64,000 nt of DNA from Typha latifolia (taxonomy: Eukaryota; Streptophyta; Magnoliopsida; Poales; Typhaceae): the NCBI GenBank assembly GCA_019914945.1, contig CM034100.1, positions 10,303,096-10,367,095 of the forward strand, written 5' to 3'. Position 1 is the stretch's first letter. Every line of letters starts with the position of its first letter. This document shows, piece by piece, positions 55,076 through 64,000 of this stretch. The notes under the pieces are model-generated. The model was given only the letters and a program-made list of their open reading frames with translations. It had not been told where the DNA came from and ran no database searches. The position numbers and the translations under genes were made by a program.

Positions 55076-55762
55076 ATATTAACATATCACCACTCAACCA
55101 TAAATTGTTAGTGCAGTTATAATTTTAAACCATAACTATGTCAAACTATGTGACTCGCAATTTTAAAAAAATTAGCTCAGTTGGTAATTTTAAGAAAACA
55201 ATAATCAAATTGTTGTATACTTGTATACATTTATAATGGCTAGTAAGCCAATTTAGCACAAAATAGTTACAAGCCTGAAATTATTTGGTCCATTGATACA
55301 ATGAAATCATGTTTCTATCATATTTTTGAATGACTAATTGAATGCCACAAATGGGGCAACAATTATGAACATTATGGTTGGAGTGGAATTCTTAATAGTA
55401 CTCTTGAAATAATATTTAAGCACTATCCATATGACAATATCATTGTAGACTATTATATGGTATGATGTAGAATCATATTTACTGATGCTACAAATGGGAC
55501 AATTTTTTGTAGATTTATATGATGGAAGAATTGCATAGTAAAACAATTGGAGTGAATGTATGTGTCCAGTCTGTTAACTTGATGTCTTCTAACATAATTT
55601 TCATAGGAGGTTTAGTGCTACCTTCTACAAGACTATTTACATAAAGCTAAAGCAACTTATTAGGTTTTAAAATCATTTAAAGCAAGAAAAATGCTGCTTC
55701 ATTTTTACACCTTTTCTGAATTGTATACATCCTGATAATTGTACTAATGTAATCGTGGCCAG
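55076..55762. other. Probable intron sequence upstream of a gene exon
   Basis: AT-rich, no coding frame recognised. It ends with a pyrimidine-poor stretch and the acceptor GGCCAG at 55757-55762. Confidence 0.4.
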
Positions 55763-55867
55763 GTCATATCTTACATTAGAGGAGCTTTTCTCTTCATATT
55801 CAATTTCCATCCTGAAAAATCTTATGAGATGTATCGTGTTGGTGTAGATGAAGCTGGGGAATATCAA
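55763..55867 (+). CDS. Branching-enzyme exon (FNFHP segment)
   Basis: 35 codons in phase 0 after the acceptor GGCCAG, ending TATCAA with donor GTGGGT. It carries the conserved FIFNFHP strand and [10 protein letters not shown] turn. Confidence 0.7.
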
Positions 55868-58800
55868 GTGGGTAACTCATTTTTTCTTAATTTTATTGTT
55901 TTTCTTTTGACATGCATTTCTATGGACTTAATTGTCATGAGTCCTTTATATCACAGCATGTAACAACAATTTTTCTTTTCTTATACATCCAAATGTGGCT
56001 ATGGAGAGAGGGAACATATTTCACCAACTCAACAATTGGATGCTACACCATAAAGAAAATTATGAGAATACAAAGAAGAAAAATAGAATAGCATAGTAAT
56101 ATTCATTCCCTTTCACTAAAAGAGATCCATACCAAGCCGTGAGTGCAAATCATCTATAATAGTGGGAGCTCCTTGAATAGGAAGGATGCTCCTAGTTAAA
56201 GAAGAAAATATAGAATTTGAATCCCACATCAACTTTATCTCTTGTCACTTTGCTCAATTCTTTCTATAGTAGGAGCTTCTAGCCAATCAAGACATTCCAT
56301 ATATGATAAAGATATAGTTGACTAGGAAATTGGAGGGCCTTAACAACCTCGAAATGGGTTTATTTTGGAAGAAGATAAGTGGCCTGTGACAAATCACTAG
56401 TTCATAGATGTTTTCGACCTACGATAACATTTCATCTTCAAGTCCTATTTTTCTTTCATTCTCTTTAGGTTTTTTTCTCTTTTCCAACATTTAAAAAATT
56501 AATTTGCAGTGTAAAAATGATATAACTAGCTCAATTTTCTTAGATAAATTATTCGTAAGGATCTTTCTACATATTTTAGGATTTTGGTGCTAGACTCACT
56601 TTGAAATGTAATAATAAACAAGAAAACCTTGTTTCCTTTAAATTTTTTCCAAATTCCAAAATTAATCTAAAATTACTAAGGAAGGACATACTACTTGGCA
56701 GTCACAATTGGAGAAATGGGTATATGTCCACTACAATATGAGGCTATGTTTGTGACATGCAACTAAGGATCGGGAGAGAGATGAGGGAGATTTGAATACT
56801 GGTCTTTCTGCGTATGAGGAGAATCTTATAATAGAGCGGATGAAGACTGTCGAGAATCAGGAGGACCCATTATTTGATAAGGAGGGAGGTTCTCTTTGAC
56901 CTCATAGGCATTGCTAAAGAGGCTGGAGTGACAGATATAGAATGATGGGTTGTACGACACGTATGAGGGACTTGAACTGTTAGAGAAGCACAACATGAAC
57001 ATAGGATACTTAGATGGAATATTAAGAAGACTTAGATCAGGAGTTTGACCGTCTCATTTTAGGTCAAACCCATCAAAGTTAGATAAGAAACGACAACTTG
57101 ATGATTGAAGCTAAAATGAAGTTGCCACGATAGTTGCCACTGTGGAGGAACAGGGGTAGTGGCATCCAAGGCTTAGTCTCGTGAAGGCCAAGGAGGCGAG
57201 ATGATGTTGTTCGAGCAAAATGGAGCCAGAATCAGGCGTCACGGGCCAAAGGCCATGTTAGGGGGGCAGTGTGCCTGACTAGGTTGAATGGGCTATTAAT
57301 TCATGTTTATCTTTAAGCCCTTAGGACTAATTCTAGTTCGAGTCATGTAAGTCTTTAGGGGTAATCCTAGTTAGAGTTGTGTGAGCATTCAAGGCTAGTC
57401 CTAATTCTAGTAGGATTTGTTGTACCCGACCCTTATTAATAGGAGGGGTTGGTTTATTTGTTTATTCATGGAAGCATTGAGATTATCTTTTAGCATTAGA
57501 CTACTATAGGAGTATGAGTAGTAAGAGTAACATAGGAGTAGTCATAATCTAATCCACCCTTGTCACCACTACTACTGCCCTTTTTTCTCTCTCCACTATG
57601 CTTACCACCTTCCACCCTCATCAACCCGTTGGTCCCACTTTAATTGACGCTTAGACCCTAGTTATGGACGGAGCTTTATTCGGTTCATAACACACAGATA
57701 TTGGTATCTGATCCATAGCAAGATTTTGAGGGTTTGAGCAATTGTCAGAGCCAGAGTTGGAGATCAGCAACGCAATGACAATGCTATGGAGAAGATGAGG
57801 GGCAATGAGGCAACGATAGGAGCAGTAATGATCGGTGGTGATGTAGTTGACGAGGGATGGTCGACGAAGTAGAGGTGTGTTGGAGAAGAAAGTGGTAACG
57901 ACAAAGATGAAATGGCAACAGAGTAAGCTGGTGGAGAAATGATGCGATAGTGATGTTGGAGATAATTGTGCTTTTGTAAGTGACGCAGACAACCGCGGGG
58001 ATATCAAGGCGATCTTCTGTGGCTGAGAAGGCTGTGATGGTGGTAGTGGATGAGAAGGCGATGTCAATGTAGGGCGACAAAGATATCGAGAGTGGTAGTG
58101 AAAATGAGGCTGGACCTAACAAAGAACTGCCGACTCTGGTGGAGAGGGTCGGCAGATCTTGTGGTGGGGACAATCGGCTAGGGTTTGAGAAAGGTAAGGG
58201 AAAGATTGAGCTAGAAGAACAGGGATTAAAGGCTAAGAAATTGGATTGGTTGAGTTAATTTGGATTCGGGGTTTGCATTAGCTGGCTTGCCTGATCCAAT
58301 TTGTTGTGCTGGATCACATGAGGGAGTTTAATGGGCTAATGGGTTGGGTGCTTTGAAAAGAATTTTAGATTAGGCTTGGGTAGTTTTGGATTATTAGGAT
58401 TTGATGTTAGGATTAGGGGAAAAAATAAATTTGTTGAGATCTTAAGGAAAGGATAGGTCACCATAATTTGAATTTTGAAAATTTGATGATAGGTCCCCTT
58501 TTTACCTACCTATGGCAGAAAGGAAGATTGATCTGTCATTATGGTGATGAAATATTGGATGATGTGTGAACACTTTACTTTTGGCGATTATGGGATCTTG
58601 CTTTGTAGTTCCGTGATAATGACGGGTTTTTCTTGTTCATTGGCAATGTTAATCTCCTCGTGTGACTTAGAACTCATCGTTACTCGATGTGCAGCGTAGT
58701 TTGTTATGATCCGACTTTCATGGCACAAGTGATTGAGCAAAGAATAAGTGCAAGGCGGTATAAAACCCTATAATTGGACCGTACATATACTAGGATCTTC

Positions 58801-59647
58801 GGCAGTAATACTAAAATTGATATAGTACAATGATATTGAAGAAGAATACAGGTGTCAACCCACGGAATACACCAAGTAGGTGTTATAATCCACTACCGAA
58901 AAAGAAAATAGATGATTTCAAAATATCAAAATATTCGTTAATTCTATATTACAATATAGCAAGCCATTATATAGGAAAACCCTAAAAAGACAAATAGGGT
59001 AAAATACTCATAATAGAAAAAAGACAAATACCTGTAACATCAAAGTCTCTCCCTTATGATGTGTCACTTAGTCAAAGTGTCACTGAGTGGGCTGCCTTCC
59101 TATGTCTGCACGAGTAAACTTTTTAGTTCGAAAGTCCCTTTAGAACTTTAAAAGTTAAAACTACAACAACTTCCCTTTATAAGTTTGTGTTTTTCATTCT
59201 TTGGTTCGCTGATGGCTTTTTTATACATCTGCACAGATAATACTCAACAGTGATGACATCAGATATGGTGGACGTGGTGAGATTAAGAGTGGTCAGTGTA
59301 TTTTGAGGACAAGCGCCAAAAGGTTTTCCTTGACATACTATTTATAACATTTTATATTATCTGTATGATGTTCATTTGAGTAGGTCATAGTCTCGTAGAA
59401 GTGGTTATGTATATAGTTATATCTATTTTTGGCACTTTCCGCATTATAGAGCCACCGTAGCCCGACATGGGTACTATGCATTACAGGGCTGATGGTTATC
59501 GGAATTCCCTCGAGTTAGCATTGCCTCGTAGAAGTGCTCAGGTAGGAGATAGAATGGCAGATTTTACTACACTTGCTTCTTTATTGTTCTTTTCCAATAA
59601 TTCGACATTGGCGGGTATACAAATTGGTGCGTATTTTGAGAATTTGA
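55763..59647 (+). CDS. Branching-enzyme-like gene, last four coding exons
   Basis: Exons at 55763-55867, 59237-59322, 59487-59541 and 59615-59647 join in frame: [20 protein letters not shown] to [24 protein letters not shown] to [20 protein letters not shown], and [14 protein letters not shown]. This order matches the C-terminal all-beta domain of plant starch/1,4-alpha-glucan branching enzymes (FNFHP, GEYQ, GG-G, LPSRSAQVYK). The closest remembered match is the plastid branching-enzyme class of Arabidopsis EMB2729/BE1, not SBE I or SBE II. These enzymes make alpha-1,6 branches in starch, but the catalytic domain is not in this window. Junctions 1 and 2 have GT donors and AG acceptors. The last acceptor reads GG in place of AG. 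The first intron, 3.4 kb, contains LTR-like insertions. Confidence 0.7.
55868..57269. other. Intron sequence, no recognised gene
   Basis: AT-rich then mixed. 56760-57260 may be the 3' internal end of the retroelement whose LTR starts at 57270, since it ends in the G-rich CATGTTAGGGGGGCAG. Confidence 0.4.
57270..57696 (+). repeat. Short LTR inside the intron
   Basis: TGTGCCTGACTAGG to CATAACACACA, preceded by a GTTAGGGGGGCAG polypurine tract and followed by TTGGTATCTGATCC (57701-57714), a primer-site-like sequence. A TATA-like CTTATTAATAGG lies near 57430. Having both neighbours means either a 5' or a 3' LTR. No partner LTR was found. Confidence 0.5.
57697..58701. other. Retroelement leader or gag debris, no clear gene
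   Basis: G-rich on the plus strand. The open frames on the minus strand (57651-58173) are antisense low-complexity Ser/Leu/Thr translations without family motif. Confidence 0.4.
58702..59039 (-). repeat. Possible solo LTR in the intron
   Basis: Ends TGTTATGATCC and CCTGTAACA form TGTTA/TAACA inverted repeats. The minus strand has a TATA box, CCTATATAATGG, near 58975. Flanking five bases (TAGTT, TCAAA) do not match, so the call is tentative. Confidence 0.35.
59237..59322 (+). CDS. Branching-enzyme exon (GG-G segment)
   Basis: 86 bp after acceptor TGCACAG. Reads [17 protein letters not shown] and ends AAAAG with donor GTTTTC, leaving two bases of an Arg codon completed by the next exon. Confidence 0.7.
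59487..59541 (+). CDS. Branching-enzyme exon (LPRRSAQ segment)
   Basis: 55 bp after acceptor TTACAG. Reads [18 protein letters not shown] and ends CAG with donor GTAGGA. Confidence 0.72.
59615..59647 (+). CDS. Terminal exon [14 protein letters not shown], acceptor mutated
   Basis: Codons GTA TAC AAA TTG onward give the expected conserved C-terminus. The two bases before it are GG, and no AG lies in the preceding 15 bases despite a good pyrimidine tract (59581-59595). If the intron is retained the frame stays open to the TGA at about 59650 with a different tail. Confidence 0.6.
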   Translation, partial: VYKLVRILRI

Positions 59648-60150
59648 ACTGACCTACGGCATGCGGTTGCTCTTATAGTAAATATACGTCAAACGAGATA
59701 AGGATGATAACGAAAGCGGTATGAGGAGATTCTTATCTTTTGAGTTTCTTTCACTTTTTAATTCTTTTGAATTAAGAGCTTGCATTGAAAAGACTTATGT
59801 TGCTTTATTCAAGCAGACTCTCTAGTGGAACTCCCAAGGCCATGACCTTGGTTTTATATTATGCGTTTTCTGTTCTTTTGCAGTACATCGACCAAGTAAG
59901 CACTTTCAGAACTTGAAGCCCGTGACTGCGGCCCTTGTATCACTCCAGTGATGGCCTACTCATTCTGAACTCGAATGATGCCAGACTTGTTTGCTGCTGG
60001 CCACTTTTTATGCCTATACAGCCAGAGTGCTTTCTCGGAGATTGGCGGTCTATTGTGTTTTTATTCAGTTGCACTTTTAAAAAGTGTGTTTGTGCTCTTC
60101 TATGTGTATCGATAAAAGTTATGTCTGTTAAACTGATACAGTAGAGTTTG
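59648..60150 (+). other. Probable 3' UTR with an intron
   Basis: Follows the stop codon. Contains a donor-like GCG/GTATGAGG at 59719 and an acceptor TTCTTTTGCAG at 59873-59883. No coding frame is recognised. Confidence 0.45.
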
Positions 60151-61429
60151 GTGAGTAATCTAGCCAAGCTTGATTTGAGCTACAAAAGATTGGAACAAAT
60201 TTTCAAAGGATCAATGATTAATCTAGGCTAATGTAGTTCTAATTTTGGGTCGATGTGCTTTAGCTAGCCGCCGGATAGCAATGACTAAGATGAGTTCAAA
60301 TCAACTTTAGAATCAATCTCGGCTCAAGCTTGAATTGCTTGCACGATTCCCTTGTCCTCTCCTATTAATTCTGTGGTTCGCTGACAAAAGATGTAGCAAA
60401 TAAGCTGCTTCTTCCTGCTTCCATATATTCCTTTGAAAACTCTGGTTGTGAAATAACAGATTTTGGAAAAACTGCAAGATATCAAAGTTGTAGATTATTT
60501 TATCCTCTTTATGACATGTCCAAGATCAGGTCAACTGGTGTTAGGGTTCCAAAGTTCTGGGCATTTGTAGGGATTGGTATTTATTTGGCTTTCCAGGTTT
60601 TGGGAACTACCTTTAATTTAGGAGTTATAATAATTAAAATATGATTCTTGGTTTTTTAGTGTTCTAGAATAGAAATTTTTTTAATTTATGAAGAGTGTCT
60701 TTATATCTATCTATTAATAGATGTGAGTTGTTCATGTAAGAATCTATCAAAGTTAAACAAGTTGTACTTTCTTTGTTTAGGAGTTTTCCCTTGCTCATAG
60801 TCCTCAAGATTGTTGATCAATCCTACCGGTATCAAATGGTGCTAAATTTCGCTTGCTCTTCAGATTTTGAGAAACATCAATACCGCTCATTCCTATGATG
60901 AGATTGAGCTTTAGCTAGTGGATGATTCCCCAGTGGTCCTTTGGTTCTTCCTTTTCATTTTATGTACATTGGAAGGTTAGGCATCCTCCACATTTACAAT
61001 TGAATTGCTCTTAAACTTATTATCAAATGGGGTCTAATTTATTCTAGCCTTAACCTTAATAAGAACACTTAACTTGATTAGCATATTTTTCTTTAGGCAA
61101 AAATGCTGATAAGTTTAGCATTTTTGTTTGGTTTTAAAATGCCAAATTGATCAATGTTTTGTGTATAAATCTCTTTAACTTAGTCATTTAATACTTAAAG
61201 CAAAAAAATGTTTAACAATAAAATTACTGAACTGATCAGTAATTTTAAAAATGCTGATTAATTTAGCATTTTTTTGTTAAGGCTACAGTGAATTATATTT
61301 TATTTGGTAATAAGTTGAAGTAGCAGATAAAAAAATATAAAATGGGTCTAGTTTTTGTCAAAAACTCAACTTAGCCCAGGCATGAGTTATGTAATTATTA
61401 CACCTACTTGTATAGTCGACCCTAGTAGT
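60150..61429. other. No recognised feature
   Basis: AT-rich intergenic sequence. I see no coding exon, LTR pair or RNA gene. Confidence 0.45.
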
Positions 61430-62120
61430 GGGCAATGGTTTCAACAACCTAGTGCATTCTTGAACTATAGATAAGGTCGCCTAGCTGACATTGTTCAGGT
61501 TGTGGTTAATTGCTTTGATAGCGGTGAGACAATCACTATTAAAGCTAACGTGGTGGGGCGCTCGTCAGTAATGAGACAATCACTATTAGAAAGCTAGGGA
61601 CTCTCATGCGTTATCAATGTAGAGCGCTTTGTTCATGCCGACCTCATTAGACAACTTGCCCACAACTAGTCCAATTTCCCTATTCTAGGCTACAGCAACC
61701 CGTCCGGGCAAAAGTGATATTTCCACGTCTTGAATCTCTATGCCTAGGGATTACTGAACTTCCTCCCTCTCACATACCTCTTCGGATGTGATTGCAATTG
61801 ATGGGATATGGGTTCTTTATTTATAGGTGAGGGAGGGGCCATATAAAATCTTTTAACCAAATATAATCTCCAATAGATTAGAAAATTATAATCAACTCAA
61901 ATTGATCAAGTTTAAGTGAGATAGTGGGCCACTAAAGAGATAAGTGGCCCTAATCAAATACAGAGATAAGTGGGATAGTGGGCCATTTGATCAAGCTCAA
62001 GTGGGATAGTAGCCACAAAAGAGATAAGTGAATTAGTTAGTGGTTATGTTATAATTAAATATTATAGGTGTGTTTTTCAAATCCCAACTTGAGGTGGGAC
62101 CCATGTGAAAACTATCCACA
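61430..62120 (-). repeat. Probable copia 3' LTR, minus strand
   Basis: The minus strand has a polypurine-tract-like GGCCAAGTGGGTGGATG just before a possible LTR start, TGTGGATAGTTTTCACATGGG (62120), and a TATA box, CCTATAAATAAAG (61827-61815). The 3' boundary is approximate. Confidence 0.4.
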
Positions 62121-62620
62121 TCCACCCACTTGGCCAATAATCACACGTGTAAAATTTTAAAATATTGATATAAATTCTGTATACATACATAAAGAAAAAA
62201 TTTATTCATTAAACCTGATTTACTTTTTTGGAAATAGAAGATGTGCACAATTTTAGAAAATTATGAGTCAGTTTTCTTAACTAAACTTAGCGAAAACAAT
62301 GATAATAATTATGGCAATTCTAATGTAGTTCCTTCGCATATTTTTTTTTCCATAATTAGTTATTATTGACCTGTCTAAGCTAAGTATCTTATGTGATGTA
62401 TTTGTATGAGATACATGATGCTCATAAATAAATGTTACCTCTATGTCCATTAAAATGCTATAAACCATAATGCCTTCATTCTAGACTTTACTTTATTGTC
62501 GAGGACACTTTAACCAACAAAAAATGTTGAGAAAAAAAAGAATGAGTGATGATATATTTAGCAATAAAATTGAATTATAATGTTAATAACCAAATATCAC
62601 ATCAATTATCTTATACTAAA
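62121..62620 (-). other. Spacer between copia RNase H and LTR
   Basis: AT-rich, with no coding frame recognised. Confidence 0.4.
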
Positions 62621-64000
62621 ATCAGACCATGTTCATGACATGTTCCTTATAACCTAGGTGCTAGCCCCTCGGTCATAGGATCTACAAGCATTATCGCGGT
62701 GTCGATGTGAACAATTGACACATAATATTTATTTATCTTCTGTTTAACAACATAATACTTGATTTTGATATGCCTAAACCATTGTATATCATTTTGTTAT
62801 TAGCAAAGAAGATAGTTGTTGTATTATCACAATACATCTTCAATAGTTTGGAAATGGAATCAACTAAGTTCTACGATAAAATTTCTCAATGACAAGGCAT
62901 GAGATATGGCTTCATGGCAAGCGATATGCTCTACGTGCATCATGGATGAGACGATTGATTTCTATTTTATGCTTTTATAGAAAACTACACCCTGAGCAAA
63001 CATAAATATATATATCCCGACGTTGATTTGCAATCATCTAGGCATCTAACAAAATCTGAATGTGCGCCCAATAACTTCAATATTATCTGATTATGTATGT
63101 CAGCATATAGTCTCTAGTCCCTCTTACGATACTTCATAATCTTTTTGATTGCCTTCTAATATGTTATGTCTGGGTTGCTTTAATGTCTACCAAGTACTAC
63201 TACATAGGGAATATCTGGACGAGTATAAGTTTGAGTGTATATTAGGCTACCAACAGTAGAAGCATATGGAATGTTCTTTATTTTTGCTAGCTCAATCATA
63301 TTCCTTACGCACTATCATTCATTGTTGTCACCTTTTTGGATAAGAGCTATACCAGATTTACATGTACTCATACCAAATTTTTCAAGAACTACAAAGACGT
63401 AGGCCCGCTGAGATAGTCCAAGCATATACTTAGACCTATCTTTATGAATCTCTATGCCTAAAATATAGGAGGTTTAACTCATATCTGTCATCTAAAAGTT
63501 ATTATCAAGAAAAGACTTGATATCATATAAAAGCCCTAAATCATTAATAGCAAGCAGGATGTCCTCAACATATAGAACTAAAATTATGAATCGGCTCCCA
63601 TTGACCTTTAAATATATAAATTGATCAACAACATTTTCCGTAAAATCAAAGGTTGTGATTACTTCATCGAATTTGAGATACCACTATTGAGAGGCCTATC
63701 TAAGTCCATATATTGATTTCTTCAGTTTGTATAATAGATATTCTGTTTTTATGTGAGAGCCCTTTATGTTGATCAATATAAACTTGTTATCAAGATCACC
63801 GTTTAGAAAAGTTATCTTCACATCCATCTAATGTAACTCTAAGTCAAAATGAGTTACTAATGTCGTGATTATTCTGAGTAGGTCCTTCTAAGAGACTGGA
63901 GAAATAATTTCATTGCAATCAATGCCTTCAATTTAGTGAATCTTTTTACTATAAGTACGTTATGTCTCCTTTATTACTTTAGAGTCTCTTTTAGTTTTAT
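62621..64000 (-). pseudogene. pol: Ty1/copia reverse transcriptase and RNase H, decayed
   Basis: On the minus strand, in several frames: MDVKITFLNGDLDNKF and KLKKSIYGL (RT start), then FIILVLYVEDILLA, the copia YVDD site changed to YVEDI, TSYILGIEIHKDRSKYMLGL, SQRAYVFVVLEKFGMSTCKSG, IPYASTVGSLIYTQTYTRPDI (tether) and RNase H pieces (DDCKSTSGYI, MYCDNTTTIFFANN). Numerous stops. It extends beyond the right edge of the window, where integrase and gag would lie. Confidence 0.82.

Noticed and set aside
57651..58173. Minus-strand frames of 129-138 codons
   Set aside because: Ser/Leu/Thr-rich, antisense to G-rich leader-like sequence after an LTR, with no recognised domain.
1..64000. tRNA and rRNA genes
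   Set aside because: Primer sites resemble tRNA 3' ends, but I found no cloverleaf-capable full tRNA and no rRNA segment.

Overview
This window is nuclear DNA from a flowering plant. It has no bacterial signals. The evidence is dense nested LTR retrotransposons with plant initiator-tRNA-Met primer sites (TGGTATCAGAGC), Ty3/gypsy chromovirus, Athila/Tat, Sirevirus and other Ty1/copia lineages, plus the intron-containing 3' end of what looks like a plastid-type starch/glucan branching enzyme gene. I cannot narrow the species.

Layout. 1-22600: a large degenerate chromovirus (here B1, + strand, left end outside the window). Its 5' LTR is split by a nonautonomous relative of another subfamily (A, - strand, 421-4354). 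Its gag is split by a solo LTR-A (5109-6079, target duplication CAACC), its integrase by element B2 (11011-16684, CATAC), its chromodomain by a ~3 kb solo-LTR-like element C1 (17776-20764, GTAGA), and its 3' LTR by a solo LTR-B (21065-21899). 22601-24839: gypsy debris. 24840-30027: element A1 (target duplication CTCTG), lacking RT and RNase H. 30033-33474: further LTR and gag fragments, including B3 with a long primer-site array. 33475-36545: AT-rich, no recognised gene. 36546-49727: two Sireviruses (D1, D2) that shared an LTR and were then rearranged by an inversion; D1 carries a C-family insertion (39676-41488, CCACG) and an extra env-position ORF. 49975-53045: a third C copy. 53046-55075: Athila/Tat gag-protease. 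55763-60150: last four coding exons and 3' UTR of a branching-enzyme-like gene, with LTR-like insertions in its large intron. 61430-64000: decayed Ty1/copia 3' end on the - strand.

Coding capacity is decayed throughout. Many stops are explained by C-to-T or G-to-A changes, as expected for methylated, silenced elements. No element is autonomous. A1 keeps integrase but lacks RT/RNase H, while B2 keeps RT/RNase H but lacks integrase.

The most unusual signals are: (1) LTRs that have absorbed one or more tRNA primer-binding sites into their own 3' end, with the new boundary proven by target-site duplications; (2) tandem primer-binding-site arrays of up to about seven units; (3) the same 12-bp palindrome GCGTTCGAACGC and its half-site, arrayed just upstream of the TATA box in unrelated LTR families (gypsy A and B, copia D) and again before an internal ORF; (4) a polypurine-tract region that reads like 15 nt of initiator tRNA-Met and ends at the LTR boundary.
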